Source: Entrophospora sp. SA101
Taxonomy: Eukaryota; Glomeromycota; Glomeromycetes; Entrophosporales; Entrophosporaceae
DNA: 30,582 nucleotides
Reading direction: 5' to 3'
Assembly (NCBI GenBank): GCA_958430865.1
Contig: CAUDNR010004045.1
Coordinates: 62,692-93,273 of the forward strand
Of this stretch, positions 12,395 to 21,537 are shown in pieces. A program made the translations under genes and the position numbers. The stretch's first letter is position 1, and every line of letters starts with the position of its first letter. A model generated the notes under the pieces. The model was not told the origin of the DNA, searched no databases, and was given only the letters and a program-made list of their open reading frames with translations.

Positions 12395-13379
12395 TACGTG
12401 GTGATGAATCTATATATCGTACATTTGTTATCTGCTCATGTGTAACAAAAGATAAAAAAAGCAAACGAATATTGAATGAATGAATAAATTCGATGAATGC
12501 AGAATTTGCTAACATTTAGATTAAAAATCAAGTTTATGCATTACATAAAATTGCCACTCCTTGAGAACTAATAATAAGAACAGTCTAATGTTTGAAAAAC
12601 TTAAAAAACTAAACTATCAATTATGCAATAAAAGTAAATTATGCGCTAATTATGCACATAAAATTTTTTAATTATGCAATTTATTTGAATCATAAATTCT
12701 TGATTTTTTCTTATGGGCAATGATTGTCAAAGGCTCCATTCATAAAATGATCACAAAAAATATCCCCCATCAACATGATTTGAAAGTAATTTGAAGGTGA
12801 CTGACTGCACTACAATTCTGGATTAAATTTAAATCCAAAAAAGGAAGCTCGAACTAAAAAAATATCATCACTAATACATTTTTAATTACTCTTCATAAAT
12901 ATATAATTACCTAAACAGAAAGAATACACCAATCAGCTTTCAATGTTTATAATTTCTCCTTTTTTATAAATATTTGACGTTGATCGCGCGATAATAATAA
13001 TAATAATAATTATTATGCATTATTCATAATAAGGAAAAATACCCGTCCGTTATTAAATGTATGAAGTCACGTGCAATTTTAATATTAACAAAACAAAAAA
13101 AAAATGTCTAATTAGGGTCGTATTTTGAATTAAATTAATATTTTTTGACCAAGTTGTCACTAATTTGTTTGTTGAAATTGGGGTTATCTGCTTTGTTAAA
13201 TAAACCTATCTTTTTAAAACAAATCAAAAAATTCAATTATATGAAAATCAAAGTTGGTTTTTTAAAAAAACAATTTATAGTGATTTTAATAATAGAACTC
13301 AACGATTATATAATATTGCAAAATATTTTTATTAATAATATTACAATTTATTTGTTCTCTATATAATTTACATTATACC

Positions 13380-13891
13380 ATGTCTTATATCATTGTTTAT
13401 TCAAATAATCGTGTTTTTATTTTAAATAATCGAAGGTTTGATTTTTTTTATTTAATATATAGTACTAGGTCATATGAAATGGTTTTCAGTGCAATCCAGT
13501 ATACGTAGAGATAGAGTCAGTTATAAAGCAAAATCCAGTATAGAAAGATCCGTTATGATTATAAGGAGAGTGGACTGTGTTTTATGTAATGCACATACAT
13601 ACATATGCTTCCTTTATATGGTGGTGTTAAGAATGGTCAGATCTAATTGGTGTGAAGATATTCGAGGACAAATAGGTCTTATTTTTATTAACGTTAGGTA
13701 CTTTACAGTCGTGATATATTTATTGTTGGTATATATATTATTGATATGTTGATGGAGTAACCGCAAAAGAAAGCCAATATGAAACATTTGCTATACCGGT
13801 AATTTGGATTATATTAGAAACTATTGTCGATAGGTTTATTTTACTAATAAAGTGACTATAAATCAAAACAAATTTCAGTGTAATTATATAA
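13380..13891 (+). other. Candidate unrecognised multi-exon gene (copy 2)
   Basis: Identical to 5966-6477, including the well-formed intron (13834-13878, with a TACTAAT branch site). In this copy it is followed, about 185 bp on, by the stop of the convergent seven-helix gene. Confidence 0.2.
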
Positions 13892-14075
13892 CATAGTGAT
13901 GATATACAAATCTATTTTTTTTTTAAAAAATATTAGTCTCATATTAAAATTTTATTAATATTAATAAAATCACACATTTCTATATTATTGATGACGTCGC
14001 TGACTCTACCCTTAATTCTTATTATAATATATTCAATATATTAATACATGAAAGAAATTTAAATTATGAGATATA

Positions 14076-15628
14076 TCATGTTCCACCATACGAAAAAGTC
14101 AACGACGGTGCATCTGATGCAAATGTTTCTTGAACATTTTCTAAATAAAAATTGATTAATTTGATTAATTAATTAATTTTAATTTATGATCATTCAATAT
14201 ATCTTGAAATATGTATTATATATATTATTTACCCATATTTTTTTCTTCATTTTTATTATTGTTCGATTCACTAGTCGGAAAAAAAATTTAAATTTTATTA
14301 ATAATAATTTAACGGTTAAAATTTTAAAATAATAATATCATTGTTATTATATTACCTTATAATAATTGATAAACAAATTAGAAATGCAATAAACGGCGGA
14401 AAAATATTAGTAAATAAATTGAAAATAACACTTGCTAATAAAACATGAGATGTTAATAATAATCCAGCAATGAGTGGCATTAGAACGATACAAGGCGATA
14501 AACAACATGTTATCAGACAATAATTGAGTATTGTGACCTGTAAAAACAAAAATATTTTGATAAATTAGATTAAATTTTCGCCAAATAAAAAAAAAAGTAA
14601 TTTTTTTTTTTTTAAATTACCTTTCTTATATATCTTTCAAATGTTTTTTTGATCTGTGCATGTTTTTGAGAGAGTATTGCTCTATTTATGTTATAATTAA
14701 TGCTATATTTATAATTATCGCTGTTGCCACTATTATACTCTTCGTAATCATCAAATCCAATCAACATTAAATTTTCCTTTGTTAATCTAATCAATAGTCT
14801 TCCATAATAAGTTAATAAAATTCCCAAGATTAAATTATTTATCGAGTAAACTGTAACCGTTAGTATATTATAAGCCAATGTTGTTTCGTAAATTATGTTT
14901 GTAGAATTAAAATATTTGACTTCGTAATGTCCTTTTATTATCGATGATGTAATTAATATTATTAATGAAATAGTGATAATCAGAAAAAATGATTTTTTGA
15001 TTAAGCCTTTCGATGGAATAAAAGCTCCTTTTTTATTACTGATGTTACTATTGCTGCAACTAGCATGGATATCGTTATTATTATAAGTATTATTATGATA
15101 AGTAATATATTCATCACTGTGATGGCTTGAAACAACACCTTTTGATGAAGATTTTGAAACAGTATTCATATTTAGCTTAATTATAGTGTTTAATATTCCA
15201 AAAACGTATGAATAGGTTGCGAATTCTCCTGATATCCAAGAAGCACAATATAACAATTCATAAAACATTGGCGAAGCCACAAAATAATTTTGTGAATACG
15301 ATACAGTCACTACTCTTACTTTTTTCACATGTTAATTAAAAAATAAAAGATATTAGTTTTATTTGTTAAAATCCTAATAATTATAATTATAAAGTTAATA
15401 ACTTACACGAACAAAATATGAACGAACAGAGTAAATAAAATTCCAATGAAGAAAAATTAGTTAAGTTTTTTATCTTTGTGAATCTCGAAGATAATGCGCA
15501 GGCAACCAAAATTGAAGACATTGAATATAATATGATTGATATTACACCACTTGTATAAAATAGTTCATATCCATCACATTCTTTAGATTCTAATACTAGT
15601 GGCCAACTAATAATAAGTTGTTGTTGAG

Positions 15629-15676
<48 letters not shown>

Positions 15677-15757
15677 AGTATTATTAATTAAATATTTAAT
15701 ATAATTCATTCGAATTATCTATCGCGCGCACTTTTTTACTTACTTGCAAGGTGGCAT
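14076..15757 (-). CDS. Multi-pass membrane protein, about seven helices, family unknown
   Basis: Six exons on the minus strand: 15744-15757, 15407-15606, 14621-15318, 14356-14537, 14233-14270 and 14076-14140. All have GT-AG introns and keep frame, giving 398 residues. The start is the ATG at 15757: MPPC in a 14-bp first exon, then NWPLVLESKECDGYELFYTS. Likely membrane segments lie near residues 20-44, 55-75, 90-118, 180-199, 215-248, 306-330 and 335-362. The loop at about 119-178 is Ser/Asn-rich and the next, at about 250-304, ends strongly basic (QIKKTFERYIRK). The tail is hydrophilic (ESNNNKNEEKNM). A short N-terminus and seven helices suggest a receptor-like fold, but I see no diagnostic GPCR motif, so function is open. 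The first intron (15607-15743) contains a (TTA)n tract. The stop codon is the right boundary of the 7.4-kb duplication. Confidence 0.85.
15630..15674. repeat. (TTA)n microsatellite
   Basis: About 15 uninterrupted trinucleotide units, in the first intron of the membrane-protein gene. Confidence 0.95.
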
Positions 15758-16986
15758 TATTTTTATTTTAATATAAATCAAAAATTGTGGATTAAGGAAT
15801 GAATAAATTAAATAATTAAAATAAAGAGGGAAAAAAGGAAGGAAGGAAGGAAAATACTATTAATATTAACAATAAACTCTTTTTTTTTTTTTTACATTAA
15901 TAAAATTTGTTTTACTCTTGAGAAAAAAAAAAAAATACTAAAGTATATTTATATACACAATGAACGGTACCGTTTTAACGTTTAATTCAACTTTTTATTT
16001 TAAAAAAATAAACTTTAATTAAACAATTATTATACTAATTATCTGTGATGTAGTATATATAGTAACATATGAGCAAGGTATTTAATATAACTATTACTCG
16101 TTCAAGTTGCTCATCAAAACAAATGTTAGCACAATAACTTAACAGATTAACTAATTAAAATCTGATCTCCGAATGGAATTTTATTCCTTACCTCCGTTAC
16201 CCAATTACCATCCACGAAATTTGAAACACCCTTAACCATTCCTTTTTTATTTTTGTTATAAGAGATTTTTATTGCATCGCATTGCATTCATTTCGTAGAT
16301 TGTATCCTTTAAATGTATACTAATACTATTATAATAATAAACAACCCTTATTTATTATCAAGACTTATTAAAAATTATTATTATGTTAGAGTAAATTAAG
16401 TTAGTTGCTAATTTAGTTTTTCTTCTTTGTTGCCACTAATTAATAATTAATAATATAAAAACAATAAACAATAAATAAATAATATAATATTTAAGAGCTT
16501 AATATTAATATTAAGCTAAGATTAAATTGATGTTCCACATTTCTGATTTCATGCATTGCGGAAAATTTGTCATTAGGAAGGACTCCCCCCCACACATTAC
16601 ATTATTAAGTGATTTCCTTTCGTTTCATTATATGGTGCATACTACCCAATATTAATATTAATATCTCTCTCTATAAATAAAAAATGTTGGCGATCTTCAC
16701 TTGCCATTTAGATAAATCACATTAACCTTTTTGGCGATAATAATTCTGATAAAAATATTTTATTTTTTATATAGAATTTGGTGTTCCTCGGAATCAGCCA
16801 AGAAACCTTAATATTAACAGGTTAATTAACTGGTCAAGTATAGTTTTTCTCATAAATATATACTATTAAAATTTTTCTATAATGTTAATATGTTATTTGG
16901 CGACTTGATAAAATTCCTTTTAAACCAGCTGTTATATTATCTTTCAATGAACTATAATAGTAATAATAATCCCTTAAACGTACAAG
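15758..16986. other. AT-rich intergenic region
   Basis: This is the promoter side of the membrane-protein gene. It has a GGAA-repeat patch at about 15836-15852, poly-T/poly-A runs and an AT-rich inverted word at about 16498-16515. I see no open frame with coding character and no RNA gene. Confidence 0.7.
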
Positions 16987-17012
16987 AATTCCGTGCTGAT
17001 CAGCACGGAATT
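16987..17012. repeat. Perfect 26-bp palindrome
   Basis: The half-site AATTCCGTGCTGA is followed directly by its complement, centred on GATC at 16998-17001. A near copy lies at 17532-17559. It is unusually GC-containing for this region. Confidence 0.95.
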
Positions 17013-17531
17013 TTTAAAAAAATGTAGACCCTACTAGACAAACAAATTACTAATTGACCACCAATTTTTTTTTTAATTTTTCGATAAGCAAAGATATGGA
17101 GTTTGCATACAAATATTCGATTTTGATCTTTTTTTTTAGATATCAAAGTAAGCGTATTTTTCAAAATTCCAAAAATTAAATATTTATTTTTTTAAAGTTG
17201 CAATTAGTAAAAAAATTTATTTTTTGGACCCATGCCTAAATCTGCAAGATATGCATTCCAATTAACAAGTTTACTTAGACCAATTTAGGCTATAAAAAAT
17301 TTGGGCCAAGCTTTTTGATATGGAATTCATTTAAACCGGATTTAAAAAAAGTGAATTTCTGTGTTTAAATAAAATGATCGGCAAAGAAAATTCCAAGGGA
17401 ACTTTTATGTTGTTATCTCTTTATTTGGGACGTGTAACCCCTGATAATTTTTTTTTAAACAAAAGCAGGGTGCATTGAATATCATTTTCTAAATAAGAAA
17501 TGTTGTGGTGGTCTATTTTTTGCGCAATTCC
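17013..17531. other. Sequence between two related palindromes, possible non-autonomous element
   Basis: AT-rich DNA without a coding frame. It is bracketed by the palindromes at 16987-17012 and 17532-17559, so it may be the body of a small element whose ends are hairpins. I see no clear target-site duplication. Words near 17225-17335 (CCATGCCTAAA, CTTTTTGATAT) recur at about 28665-28692, which suggests a dispersed repeat. Confidence 0.35.
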
Positions 17532-17559
17532 AAATTCCGTGCTGATTAGCACGGAATTT
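17532..17559. repeat. 28-bp near-perfect palindrome
   Basis: Same core as at 16987-17012, with a single non-complementary pair beside the centre (G17544/T17547). It lies about 170 bp upstream of the transposase relic. Confidence 0.93.
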
Positions 17560-17726
17560 CGTTTAATGTTAAGGAATAATAGAGTTAATAACACTAAAAC
17601 AAAATATATATTAATATGATAATTATAATTTACTAAATCACTATGCTTCAAAAGGCTTCAATAGGCAGTAAATAGATTTAGTCAATGATGTTTAATATTG
17701 TTTGCATCTTGTTTTTACATTTCAAA

Positions 17727-18648
17727 ATGGCACCAACCTCTCTTGAAGTATAACGAAACTCTGTTAAGTCACTCTGGCAACAAAACATTCGCAATCCGAA
17801 GGAAATTTCTCAACGATTGGAGATTCTTCTATGCTTCTGCGAGCGTTACATCGGTTTATTGCGCAAAACCGGCAAAATTCCTGTAGGTCACTCTTCTGTT
17901 CGTCCAAGAAAATTGACCTCCAAAAAACGCCGCCGTATCGGAAAAATTCTGAAACACAATCATTTCACTACGGCGGACGAACTTAAAGCTAAATTGGAAG
18001 AAAATGATCCTGAACTTGAGATCAGTGAACGCACTACACGTCGTGAACTTAAAAACCTCGGTTTCACCCAACAAGCAAAAGATAATCGCTTGTCTTTTCT
18101 GATCCAGATGTTTCGCAATACCCTTCTTTCATGGTCTCGAATGCAAAACCTGTTGCACCTATGGTAAAGCATCCATATAAAGCTCATGTCTGGGCAGTGA
18201 TCAGCGCCAAGGGAAAAATTGGAATGCATTTATTTACTGAAAACCTGGATCACCATTTATATCGAAAAATTCTAAATGAACATTTATATGATAATGCGAA
18301 TGTGTTGCATGATCATAACTGGGTCTTCCAACAAGATAATGACCCGAAACGCACTTCGCGTGATGATGTTCAAAGTGATTTGGAAGACTGTCTTCTGGAA
18401 CGAGTTCTCAATTGGCCTTCATACAGTCCAGACATGAATCCTATCGAAAATTTATGGGCTGTTTTGAAGAAAAAGGTAGAGAGAAAGGTTAAGGATATGG
18501 TGGCAAAAAAGAAATAAACCTCGCAAGGGAACTTTCTAGGCAGGAATGGGACGATCTTGATAATGATGTGTTACTTCGATGCATCAATAGCATGCGAGAC
18601 CGGATTAAAGCATGTATCGATGCAGAAAGAGGCCACACAAAATATTAA
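17727..18648 (+). pseudogene. Tc1/mariner transposase, internally deleted and frameshifted
   Basis: This is a relic of a DDE transposase that cuts and pastes DNA at TA sites. It starts MAPTSLEV followed at once by a stop. The helix-turn-helix region follows (ISQRLEILL... VRPRKLTSKKRRRIGKIL, then ISERTTRRELKNLGFTQQ). A deletion and frame change around 18070-18110 remove most of the segment before the first catalytic Asp (FSDPD, 18101). The catalytic core resumes with HPYKAHVWAVISAKGKIG, WVFQQDNDPKRTS (Asp at 18335) and WPSYSPDMNPIENLW (Glu at 18446). A stop at about 18515 breaks the frame, and the C-terminal part continues in another frame (ARELSRQEWDDLDNDVLL) to the stop at 18646-18648. The 36 residues between that Asp and the Glu differ from the common DD34E spacing. 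The gene cannot give an active enzyme. Confidence 0.9.
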
Positions 18649-18735
18649 TTTAATAAGAAAAAATGTAATGTTAGTGTTAGTCTTGTATATATAAAAAAAT
18701 TTTTTGGTTAATAATAAATTATATGTGTAATCTCA

Positions 18736-18772
18736 AAAAATCTGTCCGCCATTCTTTTCGCCAGGGACTGTA
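18736..18772. mobile_element. Right terminal repeat of the Tc1/mariner element
   Basis: Read on the minus strand from 18770 the end is CAGTCCCTGGCG, followed by AAAAGAATGGCGG, abutting a TA (18771-18772). That is the standard end and target dinucleotide of this superfamily. I found no matching left terminal repeat between 16900 and 17727, so the element looks 5'-truncated. Confidence 0.75.
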
Positions 18773-19132
18773 GCTCCTGTGACTCTGGACATTTCTTTAA
18801 TTGGTACAACAATTCTTACGCATGTTGCCAATAAACATGAGGCAAAAGAGAACGAATATCTCCTCTCTATAAATGAATCTCGTTCTATGATAGGGGCATT
18901 GAAATTCCATTAAAGTCCCGGTTACAGAAGTTATTATACAAACAAATTCCATCATCAATGTTGTTGACAAGAATTTTGGGATAAGCGGGTCATTGAAATT
19001 AAACTCCTCATTAGAGATTTCGAGAAAAAGAAAGATGGTAAGGTGTGTTATAATAGATTGACTGCGTCTTCAGTTATTAATAAATGGACAAAAGTTCGTG
19101 ATCAGTACACTTCTATACAACCAATGTCTTGA
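18773..19132 (+). pseudogene. Decayed coding fragments, unknown protein
   Basis: Directly after the transposon end, 46 codons are open (APVTLDISLIGTTILTHVAN and on) to a stop at 18911. After a gap, a second frame at 18977-19132 reads WDKRVIEIKLLIRDFEKKK, continues through TASSVINKWTKVRDQYTS, and stops. Both have coding-like composition and are probably pieces of one protein broken by frameshifts. I recognise no family. Confidence 0.5.
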
Positions 19133-19679
19133 CTTTGTTGAATAGAATTACAATGAATCGAAGAATGGTGGTAGATAATTATTTCATTTTCTCTCTTACC
19201 TAATAGGGTGTTGAAAATTCTCTCATTTTCAGGTGCCACATCATGTTTTGTATTGTGGTATATACATATCAATTTATTTTGACAATTTGTATTGATTCAT
19301 ATTGTTGTAAATTTATAATAATCGATGTAATTAAAAATTAATACCAGATTTAAAATTTTTGAGCCTTTGTTCGAATCAACCTAGCAAGTAAAGAAAGAGT
19401 TGTCTTTAGGAACTTTTGGCTAGTTAACATTTTAATCAATATTAATAATTAAAACCGCTAATATTATTTATTTAAAAAACATCTTAAAACACGTCACCTT
19501 TTTCAATTAAATTTTGTTGGTTTTCTGTTTGTTTATAATCTATGTCATTCATAAGAAGAAAGAAAATTTTTTTTCTAATTTATTTAGTTAGGTAAACATC
19601 ATTCGCGTTAAAAAATAGTTTAAAAAAAAAAATGTTATAAAAGTCTATCCTATAATATATTTATTACCCTAGTTCTAAT
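19133..19679. other. AT-rich intergenic region
   Basis: No coding frame, RNA gene or repeat structure that I can support. Confidence 0.6.
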
Positions 19680-20095
19680 GAACCATGCAACTGTAGATGT
19701 GATGGAAATTTTGCTTGATTAAAAACTATACAGAAAAACAACTGTAGATTGTGTGAATCATATCGTAGATGTGGTGAAAAGATCTAGCCCAGCAGGATTA
19801 AATAGAGCTCAATGGTATGAGTGTAAAAAAGGTTTCCAATACTTGGATATCAAAACTATTTTGCAAAAATGTCAATTTTTTCTTTTCAAAGCATCTAATC
19901 CTGGTGTTGTCAAAGCTAATGGACCTTTAATTCATTGAAAACAGATATTTTTGAAGTTATAAAAGAGATCAAGGTTCCATTTATTTTAATGTAACACTTC
20001 CTTTGGATTACAAGAGGCAAAGGTATCTTTATAATAATATTCTCCCATTTGTTAAAGATGAATACAAAGATATCACTTGTCCAAAACCAACATAA
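19680..20095 (+). pseudogene. Decayed coding fragments, unknown protein
   Basis: A first frame at 19753-19938 reads NHIVDVVKRSSPAGLNRAQW and on to NPGVVKANGPLIH, then stops. After a frame change, a second stretch reads FNVTLPLDYKRQRYLYNNIL then PFVKDEYKDITCPKPT and stops at 20093-20095. Composition is protein-like and the pieces are collinear, consistent with a relic of a repeated gene or element. No conserved domain is recognised. Confidence 0.4.
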
Positions 20096-20400
20096 AGCTT
20101 TTACGGATGCATTAAAATAATATATATAATGAAAATAACTTTCACAAGAGAATAAAAATAAACTAGCACTATGTTTTACCCAGCGAAGTTGCAAAGTAGT
20201 AATTGAAGATCATCTCAAAAGATTTTAATTGTCCCTCAGTTAAAGGACTCTATTGTTATAATAATCAACTACTGAATTAGATAAAAAGCAGTCTGCGAGT
20301 TTTTCTTATCATGATAACCTATCTCTTTTCTTCTTCCGAAAAGGCTACACTAGATGGTTTGAATTTACCAGAAAGTATCAAAAGAAGCCACTTAATGTTC

Positions 20401-20640
20401 CAACTTGTGAGTGATTAGATGCCAATTATCCAGTAGCTATAAGAGTTAGTATTAAAGAGTGTGAACGAGGGAGGATTAGTGGGTGAATTAGACCTGAGTG
20501 ATTTTATTATTTTAGAGAATTAGATTGTAATTAGAATCAATTGACTAAACGGAGCGTCAGTAACCACTCCAAATTCAAAAACTTAAATATTGACCAAAAT
20601 AAAGTGTTAGAAGAATCAAATTGCCGTGACAATAAAATTT
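20401..20640 (+). pseudogene. Leucine-rich-repeat protein fragment, frameshifted
   Basis: Three frames together spell the style of LRR protein common in Rhizophagus. DANYPVAIRVSIKECERG begins at 20418. A shift gives GELDLSDFIILEN. A further shift gives ELDCN, a stop, then NQLTKRSVSNHSKFKNLN and EESNCRDNKI. The ELDLSDF / LDCxxNQLT / SKFKNLN / NCRDNKI spacing is that of consecutive LRRs of about 21-23 residues. At least two frameshifts and stops show it is dead. It ends about 30 bp before the protease relic below. Confidence 0.65.
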
Positions 20641-20667
20641 AAATGCTGAAAATTGTAAAAAAATTGC

Positions 20668-21288
20668 AATGCCACGATCATGCCTTGTGGCTCTGGCTCT
20701 TGTAAGTGTACTTTTTTAAACCTAATTCATCAACTATATATATTATTTACTAAGAAAAAATTTGTCTAGTTATTTCCTTTTTAAAAAAAAATCAGACAGT
20801 ACAGCTTCCTGAAATTGATAGATTCATATATTAAAAAGTGTATTTAGCAATATTTGGTGTATGTATGGCAGGATGTGTGCAGAAGGGTGAATGACATTAG
20901 GATCTTATGGCATTATTATGAAGGCCACTGAAAATGTTAAACATGTGGTAAAGAAATATGAGTGACAATGTAGAGCCAGTTGCTCATTCAGATGAAGACT
21001 TGGAAAAATTAAGCATTAAAACTAAATTAGTAGATAATGAAATTATTATTATATTGGAACTTTACTTCCTCCTTTTTTTCGCCCCTCCCCTTTTAAAATG
21101 AATTAGCAATTTAAAAATTTATTATTGATATTATTAAGGATGAATGTCCAAGTACGCGCAACAAATATTTTAAGAACACATAAAGACAAACTACATTATC
21201 TTAGCAAAGCTTTGATGGATTATGAAACACTTGCAAGGAAGAAATTGATCCAGTTGTTAAAGGATTGATGAAATGTATTGTAAATAAA
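20668..21288 (+). pseudogene. YME1: YME1-type i-AAA (FtsH-family) protease, C-terminal relic
   Basis: YME1 is a mitochondrial inner-membrane ATP-dependent zinc metalloprotease; this is part of its M41 peptidase domain, broken. In order: NATIMPCGSGS (family: ATIMPRG), then TVQLPEIDRFIY, YLAIFGVCMAGCVQKGE (family: VCMGGRVAEE), SYGIIMKATENVKHVVKKYE, SDNVEPVAHSDEDLEKLSIK, TKLVDNEI, RATNILRTHKDKLHYLSKAL, MDYETL and EIDPVVKGLMKCIVNK, with a stop at about 21286-21288. Order and spacing match the family end to end. The AAA ATPase part and the upstream HEXXH zinc site are absent. At least three frameshifts plus stops break it. An intron-like gap (20702 to about 20795, GTAAGT donor) sits between the first two pieces, so it derives from genomic DNA rather than mRNA. 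Confidence 0.82.
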
Positions 21289-21537
21289 TAAATAATATTG
21301 TTATCACCATTTCATTGATATTTTTAACGCAAAGAGTATTCTATATTTCTTAATTTAAATTTTTTTTTTTTATTTCACTATGATTACATATATGAATTTG
21401 TGATGTAAGCGTTTATTAAAAAAAAAAGTTCTTTTTTTATATATAGTATATTTTTATATATAATTTTTTTAAAAATAATATTATTAAAAAGCATAATATA
21501 AAATTAAAAGCAATCGAATAACATTCTTACTATCTTA
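21289..21537. other. AT-rich spacer
   Basis: Poly-A/T runs and no gene. It forms the 3' flank of the zinc-knuckle gene on the minus strand. Confidence 0.6.

Larger units (their letters stand above)
11687..14075. other. Mostly non-coding DNA upstream of PTR2 copy 2
   Basis: Same content as 4273-6661: AT-rich intergenic DNA with the two weak coding candidates at 12230-12394 and 13380-13891. Here it leads directly into the 3' end of the seven-helix gene, which is presumably the ancestral arrangement. Confidence 0.7.
7415..14078. repeat. Tandem duplication, copy 2 (part matching copy 1)
   Basis: This is the second occurrence of bases 1-6664. The complete unit is 6665-14078 (7414 bp), because 6665-7414 would also precede base 1 in copy 1. 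The right end coincides with the stop codon (complement of 14076-14078) of the gene at 14076-15757, so that gene is single-copy. Confidence 0.97.

Noticed and set aside
13977..14133. Plus-strand open frame DDVADSTLNSYYNIF and on to PPYEKVNDGASDANVS
   Set aside because: It overlaps the last exon and 3' flank of the well-supported minus-strand membrane-protein gene. In copy 1 it runs into the ligase only by accident of the junction.
17960..18229. Minus-strand frames across the transposase
   Set aside because: They are shadows of the transposase coding strand, with no recognisable content.
20677..20720. Reading frame MPCGSGSCKC that looks like a metallothionein start
   Set aside because: The same bases spell ATIMPCGSGS followed by a splice donor, in register with the FtsH/YME1 block ATIMPRG, and no Cys-rich continuation exists in any frame.
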